Source: Pseudomonas sp. PDM14 (lineage in GTDB: Bacteria > Pseudomonadota > Gammaproteobacteria > Pseudomonadales > Pseudomonadaceae). Taken from it: a stretch of 64,000 nucleotides of DNA. The stretch spans positions 124,001-188,000 of the forward strand of contig NZ_JACVAQ010000003.1 of NCBI RefSeq assembly GCF_014851905.1. Reading direction: 5' to 3'. The translations under genes and the position numbers were made by a program. Below are positions 8,293-16,098 of the stretch, one piece after another; position 1 is the stretch's first letter; the number at the start of each line of letters is the position of its first letter. The notes beneath the pieces are model-generated. The model was not told where the DNA came from. It saw only the letters and a list, made by a program, of their open reading frames with translations, and ran no database searches.

Positions 8293-9300
8293 ATGGGTAT
8301 CGACCTTTCACTGATCTGGGCCGTCATCATCGTCTTCGGCGTGATGATGTATGTGGTGATGGATGGCTTCGACCTGGGTATCGGCATCCTCTTCCCGTTC
8401 GTGCCGGACAAGGGCGAGCGCGACATCATGATGAACACCGTGGCACCGGTCTGGGACGGCAACGAGACCTGGCTGGTGCTCGGCGGCGCGGGGCTGTTCG
8501 CGGCCTTCCCGCTGGCTTACTCGGTGGTGCTCAGCGCGTTGTACCTGCCACTGATGTTCATGCTCATCGGCCTGGTATTCCGCGGCGTGGCCTTCGAGTT
8601 CCGCTTCAAGGCCAAGGAGCACAAGCAGCATATCTGGGACAAGGCATTCATCGGCGGCTCGCTGATGGCGACCTTCTTTCAGGGCGTGGCGCTGGGCACC
8701 TTCATCGAGGGCATCCCGGTGGAGAACCGTGCCTTCGCCGGGGATTCGCTGAACTGGCTGGCGCCTTTCCCGCTGTTCAGCGGCCTTGGCCTGGTCGCCG
8801 CTTATGCGCTGCTCGGTTGCACCTGGCTGATCATGAAGACCGAAGGTCGCCTGCAGCGGCAGATGCACGACATGGCGCGGCCGCTGGCGCTGGTGCTGCT
8901 GGCGGTGATCGGCATCGTCAGCATCTGGACGCCGCTGTCGCATGACGCCATCGCCCAGCGCTGGTTCAGCATGCCCAACCTGTTCTGGTTCATGCCGGTG
9001 CCGCTGCTGGTGCTGGTGACCTTCTTCTACCTGCTGCGCTCGGTGGCCAACGACGACAACATCAAGCCGTTCGTGCTCACCCTGATCCTCATCTTCCTCG
9101 GCTACAGTGGCCTGGGCATCAGCCTGTGGCCGAACATCGTGCCCGGCTCGCTGACCATCTGGCAGGCCGCCGCACCGCCGCAGAGTCAGGGCTTCGCCCT
9201 GGTCGGCGCGCTGTTCATCATCCCGTTCATCCTGATGTACACCGCGTGGAGCTACTACGTGTTCCGCGGCAAGGTGACCCCCGAGCATGGCTATCACTAG
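8293..9300 (+). CDS. cioB: cyanide-insensitive cytochrome bd-type ubiquinol oxidase subunit II
   Basis: This 335-residue hydrophobic protein starts MGIDLSLIWAVIIVFGVMMYVVMDGFDLGIGILFPF, the canonical CydB/CioB opening. It also has the family segment TVAPVWDGNETWLVLGGAGLFAAFPLAYS. It pairs with subunit I to form the membrane oxidase. Only three bases separate it from cioA, so the genes are co-transcribed. Confidence 0.95.
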   Translation: MGIDLSLIWAVIIVFGVMMYVVMDGFDLGIGILFPFVPDKGERDIMMNTVAPVWDGNETWLVLGGAGLFAAFPLAYSVVLSALYLPLMFMLIGLVFRGVAFEFRFKAKEHKQHIWDKAFIGGSLMATFFQGVALGTFIEGIPVENRAFAGDSLNWLAPFPLFSGLGLVAAYALLGCTWLIMKTEGRLQRQMHDMARPLALVLLAVIGIVSIWTPLSHDAIAQRWFSMPNLFWFMPVPLLVLVTFFYLLRSVANDDNIKPFVLTLILIFLGYSGLGISLWPNIVPGSLTIWQAAAPPQSQGFALVGALFIIPFILMYTAWSYYVFRGKVTPEHGYH

Positions 9301-9313
9301 AGGGCGCGCAGCG

Positions 9314-9454
9314 ATGGATAAGGTCGAGAAGAAACCGCTGTGGCAACGCCTGGGCTGGCTGGTGGGCATCTGGGCCGCCAGCGTGCTGGCGCTGGGCGCG
9401 GTGTCTTACCTGCTGCGCCTGTTCATGAATGCGGCGGGGCTGAGCACGCCCTGA
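9314..9454 (+). CDS. DUF2474 single-pass peptide of the bd-type oxidase operon
   Basis: A 46-residue protein (MDKVEKKPLWQRLGWLVGIW... to ...LSTP) has one membrane helix (about residues 15-38) after a short charged N-terminus. It starts 13 bases after cioB in the same direction. DUF2474 peptides regularly occupy this place and are thought to be the Cio counterpart of the CydX accessory subunit, though I know of no direct proof for this one. Confidence 0.85.
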   Translation: MDKVEKKPLWQRLGWLVGIWAASVLALGAVSYLLRLFMNAAGLSTP

Positions 9455-9545
9455 GCACTCGCCTGCCGGGGCCTGGCAATGGGCCCCGGTTGCGTTGCTG
9501 ATGTGGCGTCGTGCCGGCAAAGCCGACTCGCCGTCGCTTGCCAAT

Positions 9546-9560
9546 TGAAAATTATTCTCA
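9546..9560. promoter_or_regulatory. Fur box upstream of ECF sigma factor
   Basis: TGAAAATTATTCTCA matches the 7-1-7 Fur core TGATAATNATTATCA with one difference in each half. It lies 124 bp before the sigma factor start, consistent with iron repression of a FecI-type regulator. Confidence 0.85.
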
Positions 9561-9594
9561 GTGGCTATATGTTCGCGTCTCTTCGCGAGATGTC

Positions 9595-9673
9595 AGAACC
9601 TGTTCACGCTCTCGCGAGCGAGCGCCCCGCTTCCGCCGCAGGGCCTGCGCGCAGCCGTTCGTGGACAGGTTCT
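9595..9673. repeat. short inverted-repeat element (79 bp), copy 1
   Basis: The ends are inverted repeats: AGAACCTGTTCACG on the left and, on the opposite strand at the right, AGAACCTGTCCACG. The same termini bound a larger element at 44902-45059. Both copies carry a CTCGCGAG-type block on one flank and a GCTGCGCG-type block on the other. Copy 1 sits between the Fur box and the sigma factor gene, and ends one base before the probable AAGG ribosome site at 9674-9677. Confidence 0.75.
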
Positions 9674-9683
9674 AAGGCCCGCC

Positions 9684-10187
9684 GTGTCTCCGCCCATCGA
9701 TCCCCACTCTGCTGACGGCCAGCTCCAGCGCCATTCGGGCGAGTTGCTGCGCTTTCTCACGCGCCAGGTGAAGTGCGCGGAGCTGGCGGCCGACTTGCGC
9801 CAGGAAACCTGGCTGCGCTTCGTGCGCAGCGAGCAGGGCGAAGTGGGTAACCTGCGGGCGCTGCTGTACCGCATCGCACGCAACCTGATCATCGACCACC
9901 GTCGCCAGCAGGACGCCCGCCCGCCGCAGGAAACCGTCGATGGCGAGTACGCGTGCGCCCAGCCGGGGCCCGAAGAGGCGGCCAGCGGCAGCGAGCGCCT
10001 GGCGCAACTGCAGGTCGTGATGCAGGGACTGCCACCGCACTTGCGCCAGGCACTGCTGTGGAATCGCCTGGACGGATTGACCCAGCGCGAGATTGGCGAG
10101 CGCCTGGGTGTCTCGGAAAGTATGGCTGGACGCTATATCCTCAAGGCCCTCGAATACTGCCAGCAGCACATGGACACCACGCCTTGA
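9684..10187 (+). CDS. FecI-family ECF sigma factor
   Basis: The protein has 167 residues from the GTG start. Region 2 (LLRFLTRQVKCAELAADLRQETWLRF ... LYRIARNLIIDHRRQ) and region 4 (GLPPHLRQALLWNRLDGLTQREIGERLGVSESMAGRYILKAL) are clear. The GTG at 9684 is chosen because AAGG lies six bases upstream. An in-frame GTG at 9561 would force translation through the inverted-repeat element and adds non-conserved sequence. It is followed by an overlapping FecR gene and a TonB receptor, the standard cell-surface signalling layout. The Fur box upstream implies expression under iron limitation, and activity should be released by FecR when the receptor binds its ligand. Confidence 0.92.
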   Translation: MSPPIDPHSADGQLQRHSGELLRFLTRQVKCAELAADLRQETWLRFVRSEQGEVGNLRALLYRIARNLIIDHRRQQDARPPQETVDGEYACAQPGPEEAASGSERLAQLQVVMQGLPPHLRQALLWNRLDGLTQREIGERLGVSESMAGRYILKALEYCQQHMDTTP

Positions 10188-11137
10188 CCTCTCACGCCGC
10201 ATACCTCGCCCAAGCTCGGGAATGGCAGGTACTCCTGCATTCCGGGCGCGCCACGGCGGCCGACCAGGCAGCGGCCGAGGCCTGGCGCCTCGCTGCGCCG
10301 GAACACGCCCAGGCGCTGCGCGAGGTGGAAGACCTGTGGGCGCTGCTCGGCCAGCTCGATCCGCGCAGCAGTGCGCCGCCAGCCACGTCCGAGGTCGTGC
10401 CACTGGCACCGCGCCGCGCCCGGCGCAGCGCACGCTGGGTAGTGCCCCTGGCCACAGCGGCGTCGCTGGTCCTGGCGTTGTGGTTGCCGCGCGGCGCGTG
10501 GCTCGGTCTGTATGCCGACGAATCCACCGCGCCGGGCGAGATCCGCGAACTGCGTCTGGAGGATGGCTCGCTGCTCACCCTCAACGGCAATACCGCGCTG
10601 GACTGGGTATTCGTCGATGGCCAGCGGCAAGTGCGGCTGTACCGCGGCGAGGTGGATTTCCAGGTCGCCGCCGATGCCACGCGTCCGTTCCTGGTGGCGG
10701 CCGGTCCCGCACGTATCCGCGTCACCGGCACCCGCTTCGACGTTAACCACCGCGGCGGCGACGTGCTGCTGGCCGTCACCCACGGCCAGGTCCAGGCCAG
10801 CGAGGATGGCGGCTCCCCAGTACCGGTGAATGCCAGGCAACAGGTGGCGTGGCGTGCGGGTCAGCTGCAATCCGTGCAGGCACTGGATGCCCAGCGCCTG
10901 GCCTGGCAACGCGGCAAGCTGGTGTTCCGCGCACGACCGCTGGGCGAGGTGTTTGCCGAGCTGGAACGCAGCCAGAGCCAGCGCGTGGTGTTCCTCGATG
11001 CCGCCGCCCGCGAGCTGCAGGTCACCGGGGTGTTCGCCCTCGACGATCCGCAGGCGCTGCTGCGTGCCATCGAGAGCAACCTCCCGGTGCGCCTGATTCG
11101 CCTGCCGGGCGTGCTGCTGGTCGCCTCGCGCGACTGA
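10184..11137 (+). CDS. FecR-family anti-sigma factor / surface signalling regulator
   Basis: The predicted protein has 317 residues. It has an N-terminal cytoplasmic sigma-binding DUF4880-like segment (AREWQVLLHSGRATAADQAAAEAWRLAAPEHAQAL), one membrane helix (around residues 85-105, WVVPLATAASLVLALWLP), then the periplasmic FecR domain (IRVTGTRFDVNHRGGDVLLAVTHGQVQAS). The C-terminal STN-like domain is seen in ELERSQSQRVVFLDAAARELQVTGVFALDDPQALLRAIE. The most likely start is TTG at 10184, overlapping the sigma factor stop (TTGA). No ATG or GTG precedes the conserved region at a suitable place, so the use of TTG is inferred. Confidence 0.88.
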   Translation: MTSHAAYLAQAREWQVLLHSGRATAADQAAAEAWRLAAPEHAQALREVEDLWALLGQLDPRSSAPPATSEVVPLAPRRARRSARWVVPLATAASLVLALWLPRGAWLGLYADESTAPGEIRELRLEDGSLLTLNGNTALDWVFVDGQRQVRLYRGEVDFQVAADATRPFLVAAGPARIRVTGTRFDVNHRGGDVLLAVTHGQVQASEDGGSPVPVNARQQVAWRAGQLQSVQALDAQRLAWQRGKLVFRARPLGEVFAELERSQSQRVVFLDAAARELQVTGVFALDDPQALLRAIESNLPVRLIRLPGVLLVASRD

Positions 11138-11223
11138 TTCGCGCGGGCAAAAAGCGTCCCGCGAAAAAATATGTGGGGCGAAGGTTCAGAAAGATGCGGC
11201 GCTTTCGTCTTCTGTTTCTGCAA

Positions 11224-11240
11224 ATGCGACGTTCTCGCAT
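11224..11240. promoter_or_regulatory. perfect hairpin in the receptor leader
   Basis: ATGCGA-CGTTC-TCGCAT forms a perfect six-pair stem with a five-base loop, 33 bp before the receptor start. It is not followed by a T-run, so it is not a simple terminator. It could be an operator or an mRNA structure. No promoter for the partner ECF sigma factor could be assigned with confidence. Confidence 0.4.
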
Positions 11241-11272
11241 CACCTCTTTTGGCAGAACACAGGAAGCTCAGC

Positions 11273-13663
11273 ATGCGGTCCCAGCGTACCCTTCTTCGCC
11301 AGGCGCTCGTCGCCATCCCTCTCGCCCTGGGCAGTGCGCTCGTTTCGGCGGTCGAACTCGACGTGCCGGCGCAGAGCCTTGATGCCGCGCTGACCGATTT
11401 CGCCGAGCAGGCCAACGTGCGCCTGCTGTACGACGCCGCGCTGACCCGCAACAGCGCCGCCGTGCCCGCCCTGAAAGGCGATTATTCGGTGGCCGAAGGG
11501 CTGCAGCGCCTGCTGCGGGGCTCCGGGCTGACCTACCGCATGGGCGCCGACGGCACCGTGACCCTGGAACCGGTGGGCGCCCTGCAGGGCGCAGTCGAGC
11601 TGGACACCACCACGGTCAGCAGCCAGGCCGACGGCCGCCGCGATCTGCCGCTCGAATACGCCGGCGGCCAGGTCGCCCGCGGTGCGCGCATGGGCATGCT
11701 GGGCAACCAGGACATGCAGGATGTGCCGTTCAGTGCCGCGAGCTACACCAGCGAGCTGATTGCCGAGCGCCAGGCCCAGACCCTTGGCGAAGTGCTGCTC
11801 AGTGATCCGGCGGTGCGTCAGTCCTATGGCTTTGGCAACTTCTCCCAGGTTTTCGTGATTCGCGGTTTCTCCCTGGCCTCCGATGACATCGCCTTCAATG
11901 GCCTGTACGGCGTGCTGCCGCGGCAGATCATCGGCACCGAGTCGGTGGAGCGTGTGGAGGTGTTCAAGGGCGCCAGTGCCTTTCTCACCGGCGTATCGCC
12001 GACCGGCACGGGGGTTGGCGGGGCGATCAACGTGGTATCGAAGAAGGCCGAGGACACGCCGACGCGCAGCCTGACCCTGGACTATGGCAGCGACGAACGC
12101 GTGGGCGGCAGCTTCGATATCGGCCAGCGTTTCGGTGAGGACAATCGCTTTGGCGTGAGGGTCAACCTGGCCAAGCGTGATGGCGAGACGGCAATCGACG
12201 ACGAGGATAGCGAATACAGCCTGGTGGCCCTTGGCCTGGACTACCGTGGCGAGCGTCTGCGCCTGTCGACCGATTTCGGCTACCAGAAACAGCGTATCGA
12301 CGGTGGCCGCCCGGTTATTTACATCCCCGGTCTGGCAGGGGTGCCGAAGGCACCTTCGTCGACGAAGAATTACGCGCAGTCCTGGACCTGGTCGCAACTG
12401 GAAGACACCTACGGCATGTTCAATGCCGAGTACGACCTGAGCGAAAACTGGACGGCCTTCCTGGCCGCCGGCGGCAAGTATTCGCGGGAAAACGGTGTGT
12501 ATTCGTCGCTGTATGTCAGCAATTTCAATGGCGCGGCCACGGTGGGGCGCCTCTACACCCCGCGTGATGAAGAAAGCCGCAGCGCCACTGCCGGCGTGCG
12601 TGGCACGCTGAGCACCGGGCCGGTAAGCCACCAGCTCAACCTGGCGTTGAGTGGCAACTGGCGTGAGTTCCGCAGCGCCAACGAATTTACCGGGCCGGCT
12701 GGTCGGCCGGGCAATAACCTGTACGACCCTTTCCCGATCAATGAGCCGAACCCGACCTCCATTTCCGGCGATATGCACGACCCGCGCAAGACCGGCTCCA
12801 CGCAGGCGCGCAGTATTGCCGTGTCCGACACCCTGGGCTTTTTCGATGACCGCGTGCTGCTGACGCTCGGCCTGCGCCGACAGAACATCGTGACTGACTC
12901 CTGGCCCGCGGCGACCGGCCTGCGTGCGCCGGGCTACGCAGAAAGCATCACCACGCCGGTCTACGGTCTGGTGATCAAACCGACCGAATACCTCTCGCTC
13001 TACGCCAACCGCATGGAGGGTCTACAGCCTGGCCAGGTCAGTACGGCTTCTGGCAACCGTGGCGAGATCTTTCCGCCGTACCGCTCCAAACAGATCGAGG
13101 CGGGTATCAAGCTGGATTGGGGGACCGTGGGCGGTAGCCTGGGCGTCTATCGCATCGAACAGCCGCAGTTGGTTACTCAGAACAACATCGCGAGCGTCGA
13201 CGGCGAGCAGCGCAATCGGGGCGTGGAGCTGAATCTCTTTGGTGAGCCGGTGGACGGGCTGCGCCTGCTGGCAGGCGCCACGCTGATGGATACCGAGCTG
13301 CGGGGCACAGCCGGGGGGACCAATGATGGCAACAGCGCGACCGGTGTATCGGAGTTCCAGTACAACCTGGGGGCGGACTGGGAGGTTCCAGGGCTGCGTG
13401 GTCTGTCCCTGAATGCCCTGATGCTGCGTACCGGCGGGCAGTTCGTCGATGTGGCCAACCGCCAGGAAACTCCGGCCTGGACGCGTTTCGACATCGGCAC
13501 GCGCTACACGATGGATCTCGACGACAAGCGTGTGGTGTTGCGTGCTGCGCTGGAAAACCTGACGGACAAGGACTATTGGGCTTCGGCCGCGACCAGCAAC
13601 GGCGGCTACCTGACCCAGGGCGCGCCGCGCACCCTGAAGGTCTCGGCGACCGTGGACTTCTGA
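11273..13663 (+). CDS. TonB-dependent siderophore receptor with N-terminal STN signalling domain
   Basis: The protein has 796 residues with a signal peptide (MRSQRTLLRQALVAIPLALGSALVSA). The secretin/TonB N-terminal short domain covers about residues 25-100 (VELDVPAQSLDAALTDFAEQANVRLLYD). The plug follows (FVIRGFSLASDDIAFNGLYGVLP ... VERVEVFKGASAFLTG), then a 22-strand barrel ending in the terminal Phe of KVSATVDF. The STN domain marks it as a transducer that signals to the adjacent FecR and sigma factor. The plug and barrel motifs resemble ferric-hydroxamate receptors such as FhuE/FoxA. The actual siderophore is not identifiable, and no siderophore biosynthesis genes lie nearby, so a xenosiderophore is possible. 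Confidence 0.93.
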   Translation: MRSQRTLLRQALVAIPLALGSALVSAVELDVPAQSLDAALTDFAEQANVRLLYDAALTRNSAAVPALKGDYSVAEGLQRLLRGSGLTYRMGADGTVTLEPVGALQGAVELDTTTVSSQADGRRDLPLEYAGGQVARGARMGMLGNQDMQDVPFSAASYTSELIAERQAQTLGEVLLSDPAVRQSYGFGNFSQVFVIRGFSLASDDIAFNGLYGVLPRQIIGTESVERVEVFKGASAFLTGVSPTGTGVGGAINVVSKKAEDTPTRSLTLDYGSDERVGGSFDIGQRFGEDNRFGVRVNLAKRDGETAIDDEDSEYSLVALGLDYRGERLRLSTDFGYQKQRIDGGRPVIYIPGLAGVPKAPSSTKNYAQSWTWSQLEDTYGMFNAEYDLSENWTAFLAAGGKYSRENGVYSSLYVSNFNGAATVGRLYTPRDEESRSATAGVRGTLSTGPVSHQLNLALSGNWREFRSANEFTGPAGRPGNNLYDPFPINEPNPTSISGDMHDPRKTGSTQARSIAVSDTLGFFDDRVLLTLGLRRQNIVTDSWPAATGLRAPGYAESITTPVYGLVIKPTEYLSLYANRMEGLQPGQVSTASGNRGEIFPPYRSKQIEAGIKLDWGTVGGSLGVYRIEQPQLVTQNNIASVDGEQRNRGVELNLFGEPVDGLRLLAGATLMDTELRGTAGGTNDGNSATGVSEFQYNLGADWEVPGLRGLSLNALMLRTGGQFVDVANRQETPAWTRFDIGTRYTMDLDDKRVVLRAALENLTDKDYWASAATSNGGYLTQGAPRTLKVSATVDF

Positions 13664-13678
13664 TCGTGCTGCGATGAC

Positions 13679-13701
13679 AGGCCCGGCACGCTGCCGGGCC
13701 T
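13679..13701. terminator. probable weak terminator hairpin
   Basis: AGGCCCGGCA-CGC-TGCCGGGCCT is a perfect stem between the converging receptor (+) and rlmG (-) genes, but no clear T-run follows on either strand. Confidence 0.5.
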
Positions 13702-13714
13702 GTTCGAGATCGTC

Positions 13715-14839
13715 TTACTTGATGGCTTTGAGGATGACGAACTTGGGCGTCGCCGCGACCTGCTCGACGCCACGGAACAGGCGCTTGAGCTTGGCGTGAT
13801 AGCCCAGGTGGCGGTTGCCGACGATCCACAGTTCGCCGCCGCGCACCAGCGCCGCCTTGGCCTGGGTGAACATGCGCCAGGCGAGGAAATCGCCGACCAC
13901 CTGCTGCTGGTGGAAGGGCGGGTTGCACAGCACCAGGTCGAGCGAGTCGGCGGGTTGGTCAGCCAGGCCATCACCGGCGCGGATCTCAACCGGGCGCTCG
14001 CCCAGCGCGGCCTGCCAGTTTTCCTGCGCCGATTGCACGGCCATGTACGACTCGTCGACCAGGGTCAGCTGCGCCTCGGGGTTGGCCAGGGCGTAGGCGA
14101 TGCCGAGCACGCCATTGCCGCAGCCGAGGTCGGCCACGCGGCGTTCGCCAAGGCTCTTCGGCAGGTGCGGCAGAAAGGCCCGGGTGCCGATATCCAGGCC
14201 TTCGCGGCAGAACACGTTGGCGTGGTTGCGCAGCTCGATGCGTGGCTGCTCCAGGCGGTAGCGGCTGGGGTAGGGCGAGCTTGCGGCGGGTTTGTCCTCG
14301 GGCGTGGCGAACAGCAGGCGCGCCTTCTTCTCCGCCAGAGAGGCCTGCACCGGGCCGATGTATTGTTCCAGCAGATCACCGGCGGCCCGCGGCAGGTGCT
14401 TGATCATGCCGGCGGCGACCACGCGGGCGCCGGGGGCGAGCTGGCTGTGCAGGCGGATCAGTTGTTCCTCGAGCAGTGCCAAGGTCTTCGGCACGCGGAT
14501 CAGCACCCAGTCGAACGGCCCGCTGGCCACGGCGCTGGCCGGAACGAACTGCACGCTATCCGCCGCCAGGCCGTTGCGCGCGAGGTTCTTCTGCAGGGCC
14601 AGGTGGCCGAGGTGAGAGTCACCACTGCTGACCACCGTGGCGTGCGTGGCCAGGCTGGTAGCCAGGGCGCCGAAACCATCGTTGAGTACCAGCACCCGGC
14701 TGTTCGCGGCCAGGCCCTGCTGCTGGACGTGGGCGAGCAGGTACTCGTCCGCCGCGTCGAAGGCCTGCAGGGGTTCGTTGGCCTGTTCGGGCTGGCGGAT
14801 CAGGTCGAGCTGGGCAAAGGCGCTGGTGAAGATGGGCAT
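13715..14839 (-). CDS. rlmG: 23S rRNA (guanine-N2)-methyltransferase RlmG
   Basis: The protein has 374 residues from the ATG at 14839 (E. coli RlmG has 378). It would methylate G1835 of 23S rRNA. The SAM motif VADLGCGNGVLGIAYALANP and the catalytic NPPFHQQ (from about residue 306) are present. The N-terminal inactive methyltransferase-like domain (AFDAADEYLL, VLNDGFGALA, VPKTLALLEEQL) and the C-terminus KFVILKAIK match RlmG better than the related RsmC. The upstream in-frame extension is not conserved. The gene is divergent from fpr. Confidence 0.93.
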   Translation of the reverse strand: MPIFTSAFAQLDLIRQPEQANEPLQAFDAADEYLLAHVQQQGLAANSRVLVLNDGFGALATSLATHATVVSSGDSHLGHLALQKNLARNGLAADSVQFVPASAVASGPFDWVLIRVPKTLALLEEQLIRLHSQLAPGARVVAAGMIKHLPRAAGDLLEQYIGPVQASLAEKKARLLFATPEDKPAASSPYPSRYRLEQPRIELRNHANVFCREGLDIGTRAFLPHLPKSLGERRVADLGCGNGVLGIAYALANPEAQLTLVDESYMAVQSAQENWQAALGERPVEIRAGDGLADQPADSLDLVLCNPPFHQQQVVGDFLAWRMFTQAKAALVRGGELWIVGNRHLGYHAKLKRLFRGVEQVAATPKFVILKAIK

Positions 14840-15053
14840 CGGTGACTCGGTGGCGAACGGAGGATGGGGCGCTAGCGGCTGGTCGGTATTGTCGGCGCAA
14901 GTGGCGCAAAAGTCTCGGCACCAAGACGCGGGCGCTGGCGAATGGTCTGCTGTTCGATCCGGCGGCTCGGCAATTCCCGCAGAACCCGCGGGTGTTCCCC
15001 GGCGCGGCTTTGCGGGACACTGGCGGCCTGCAAGCGTCCCGAGTCGAGTGCCG

Positions 15054-15830
15054 ATGTCCGCCAGCGAAGAGAAATTCACCCGCCAGACCCTGACCGATAT
15101 CCGCGTCTGGTCGCCCAGCCTGTTCAGCCTGAGCTGCACCCGCGACGCCGGCTTTCGCTTCCGCGCCGGGCAGTTCGTCCGCCTGGGCGTGCGCAAGGCC
15201 GATGGCGGCGTGGTCTGGCGTGCCTACTCGATTGTCTCGGCGCCGCACGACGACTATCTGGAGTTCTTCTCCATCGTCGTGCCGGGCGGCGAGTTCACCA
15301 GCGAGCTGAGCCGCCTGCAGGTCGGTGACGAACTGCTGGTGGAAAAGCAGGCCACCGGCTTTCTCACCCTCGACCGCTTCCCCGATGGCCGCGACCTCTG
15401 GCTGATCGGCACCGGCACCGGCCTGGCGCCGTTCCTGTCGATTCTCCAGGACCTGGAAGCCTGGCAACGCTTCGAGCGCATCGTGCTGGTCTACAGCGCT
15501 CGCGACACCGGCGAGCTGGCCTACCAGGAACTGATCGCCGAGCTGCCGCAACGCGAGTGGCTGGAGGGCGCTGGCAGCAAGCTGGTGTACGTGCCGGTGG
15601 TGACCCGCGAGCAGGTGCCCGGCGCGTTGAATGCGCGGGTCACCACGCTGATCGAGAACGGCGAGCTGGAGCGTGCCGCCGGCCTGCAGCTGAGCCCCGA
15701 GCATTCGCGGGTGCTGCTCTGCGGCAACCCGCAGATGATCGAGGACACCCGTGCCGTGCTCAAGACCCGCGACATGCAGCTCTCGCTCAGTCGCCGGCCC
15801 GGTGCCGTGGCGGTGGAGAACTACTGGTAA
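15054..15830 (+). CDS. fpr: ferredoxin/flavodoxin-NADP+ reductase
   Basis: The protein has 258 residues from the ATG at 15054. The FAD-binding RAYSIVSAP motif, the NADP-binding GTGTGLAPFLS and the C-terminal VENYW match bacterial ferredoxin-NADP reductases of the Pseudomonas Fpr type. It moves electrons between NADPH and ferredoxin or flavodoxin, supporting oxidative stress defence and iron release in this genus. The longer upstream frame would overlap rlmG and is rejected. Confidence 0.94.
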   Translation: MSASEEKFTRQTLTDIRVWSPSLFSLSCTRDAGFRFRAGQFVRLGVRKADGGVVWRAYSIVSAPHDDYLEFFSIVVPGGEFTSELSRLQVGDELLVEKQATGFLTLDRFPDGRDLWLIGTGTGLAPFLSILQDLEAWQRFERIVLVYSARDTGELAYQELIAELPQREWLEGAGSKLVYVPVVTREQVPGALNARVTTLIENGELERAAGLQLSPEHSRVLLCGNPQMIEDTRAVLKTRDMQLSLSRRPGAVAVENYW

Positions 15831-15945
15831 GGCGCGCCGTAAAAGGCAACCGACCGTCGGCGAAAAAAATTGGTTACGTTTTAACCCTTCTGGCCGGCGC
15901 GGTACTGCACTTAGCATGGGCGTCCGTTTTTATCCGACTGGACTC

Positions 15946-16093
15946 CATGGACAGCGATTGTTGCAAGCCACCCCCGGTGGCCCCCTCCGCATTACCCGGC
16001 ACAGGCCTCGCGCCGCGCTGCCAACCCTCTCGTCATGCCTCGCGTAACCGCGCTCGCGGTGCGTTTCTCGTTCTGCACATCGGAAACTTCTGA
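15946..16093 (+). other. possible 48-codon leader ORF before the TerC-CBS gene
   Basis: An ATG-initiated frame, MDSDCCKPPPVAPS... ending LHIGNF, stops six bases before the TerC gene. Its Cys-Cys-Lys-Pro-Pro-Pro start is unusual, but there is no convincing ribosome site and nothing in the family context supports it. It is recorded as a candidate only. Confidence 0.2.
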
Positions 16094-16098
16094 CCGCT

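Noticed and set aside
9561-9683. GTG at 9561 as start of the ECF sigma factor
   Set aside because: It would translate through the inverted-repeat element and add a non-conserved N-terminus; GTG at 9684 has a ribosome site at good spacing.
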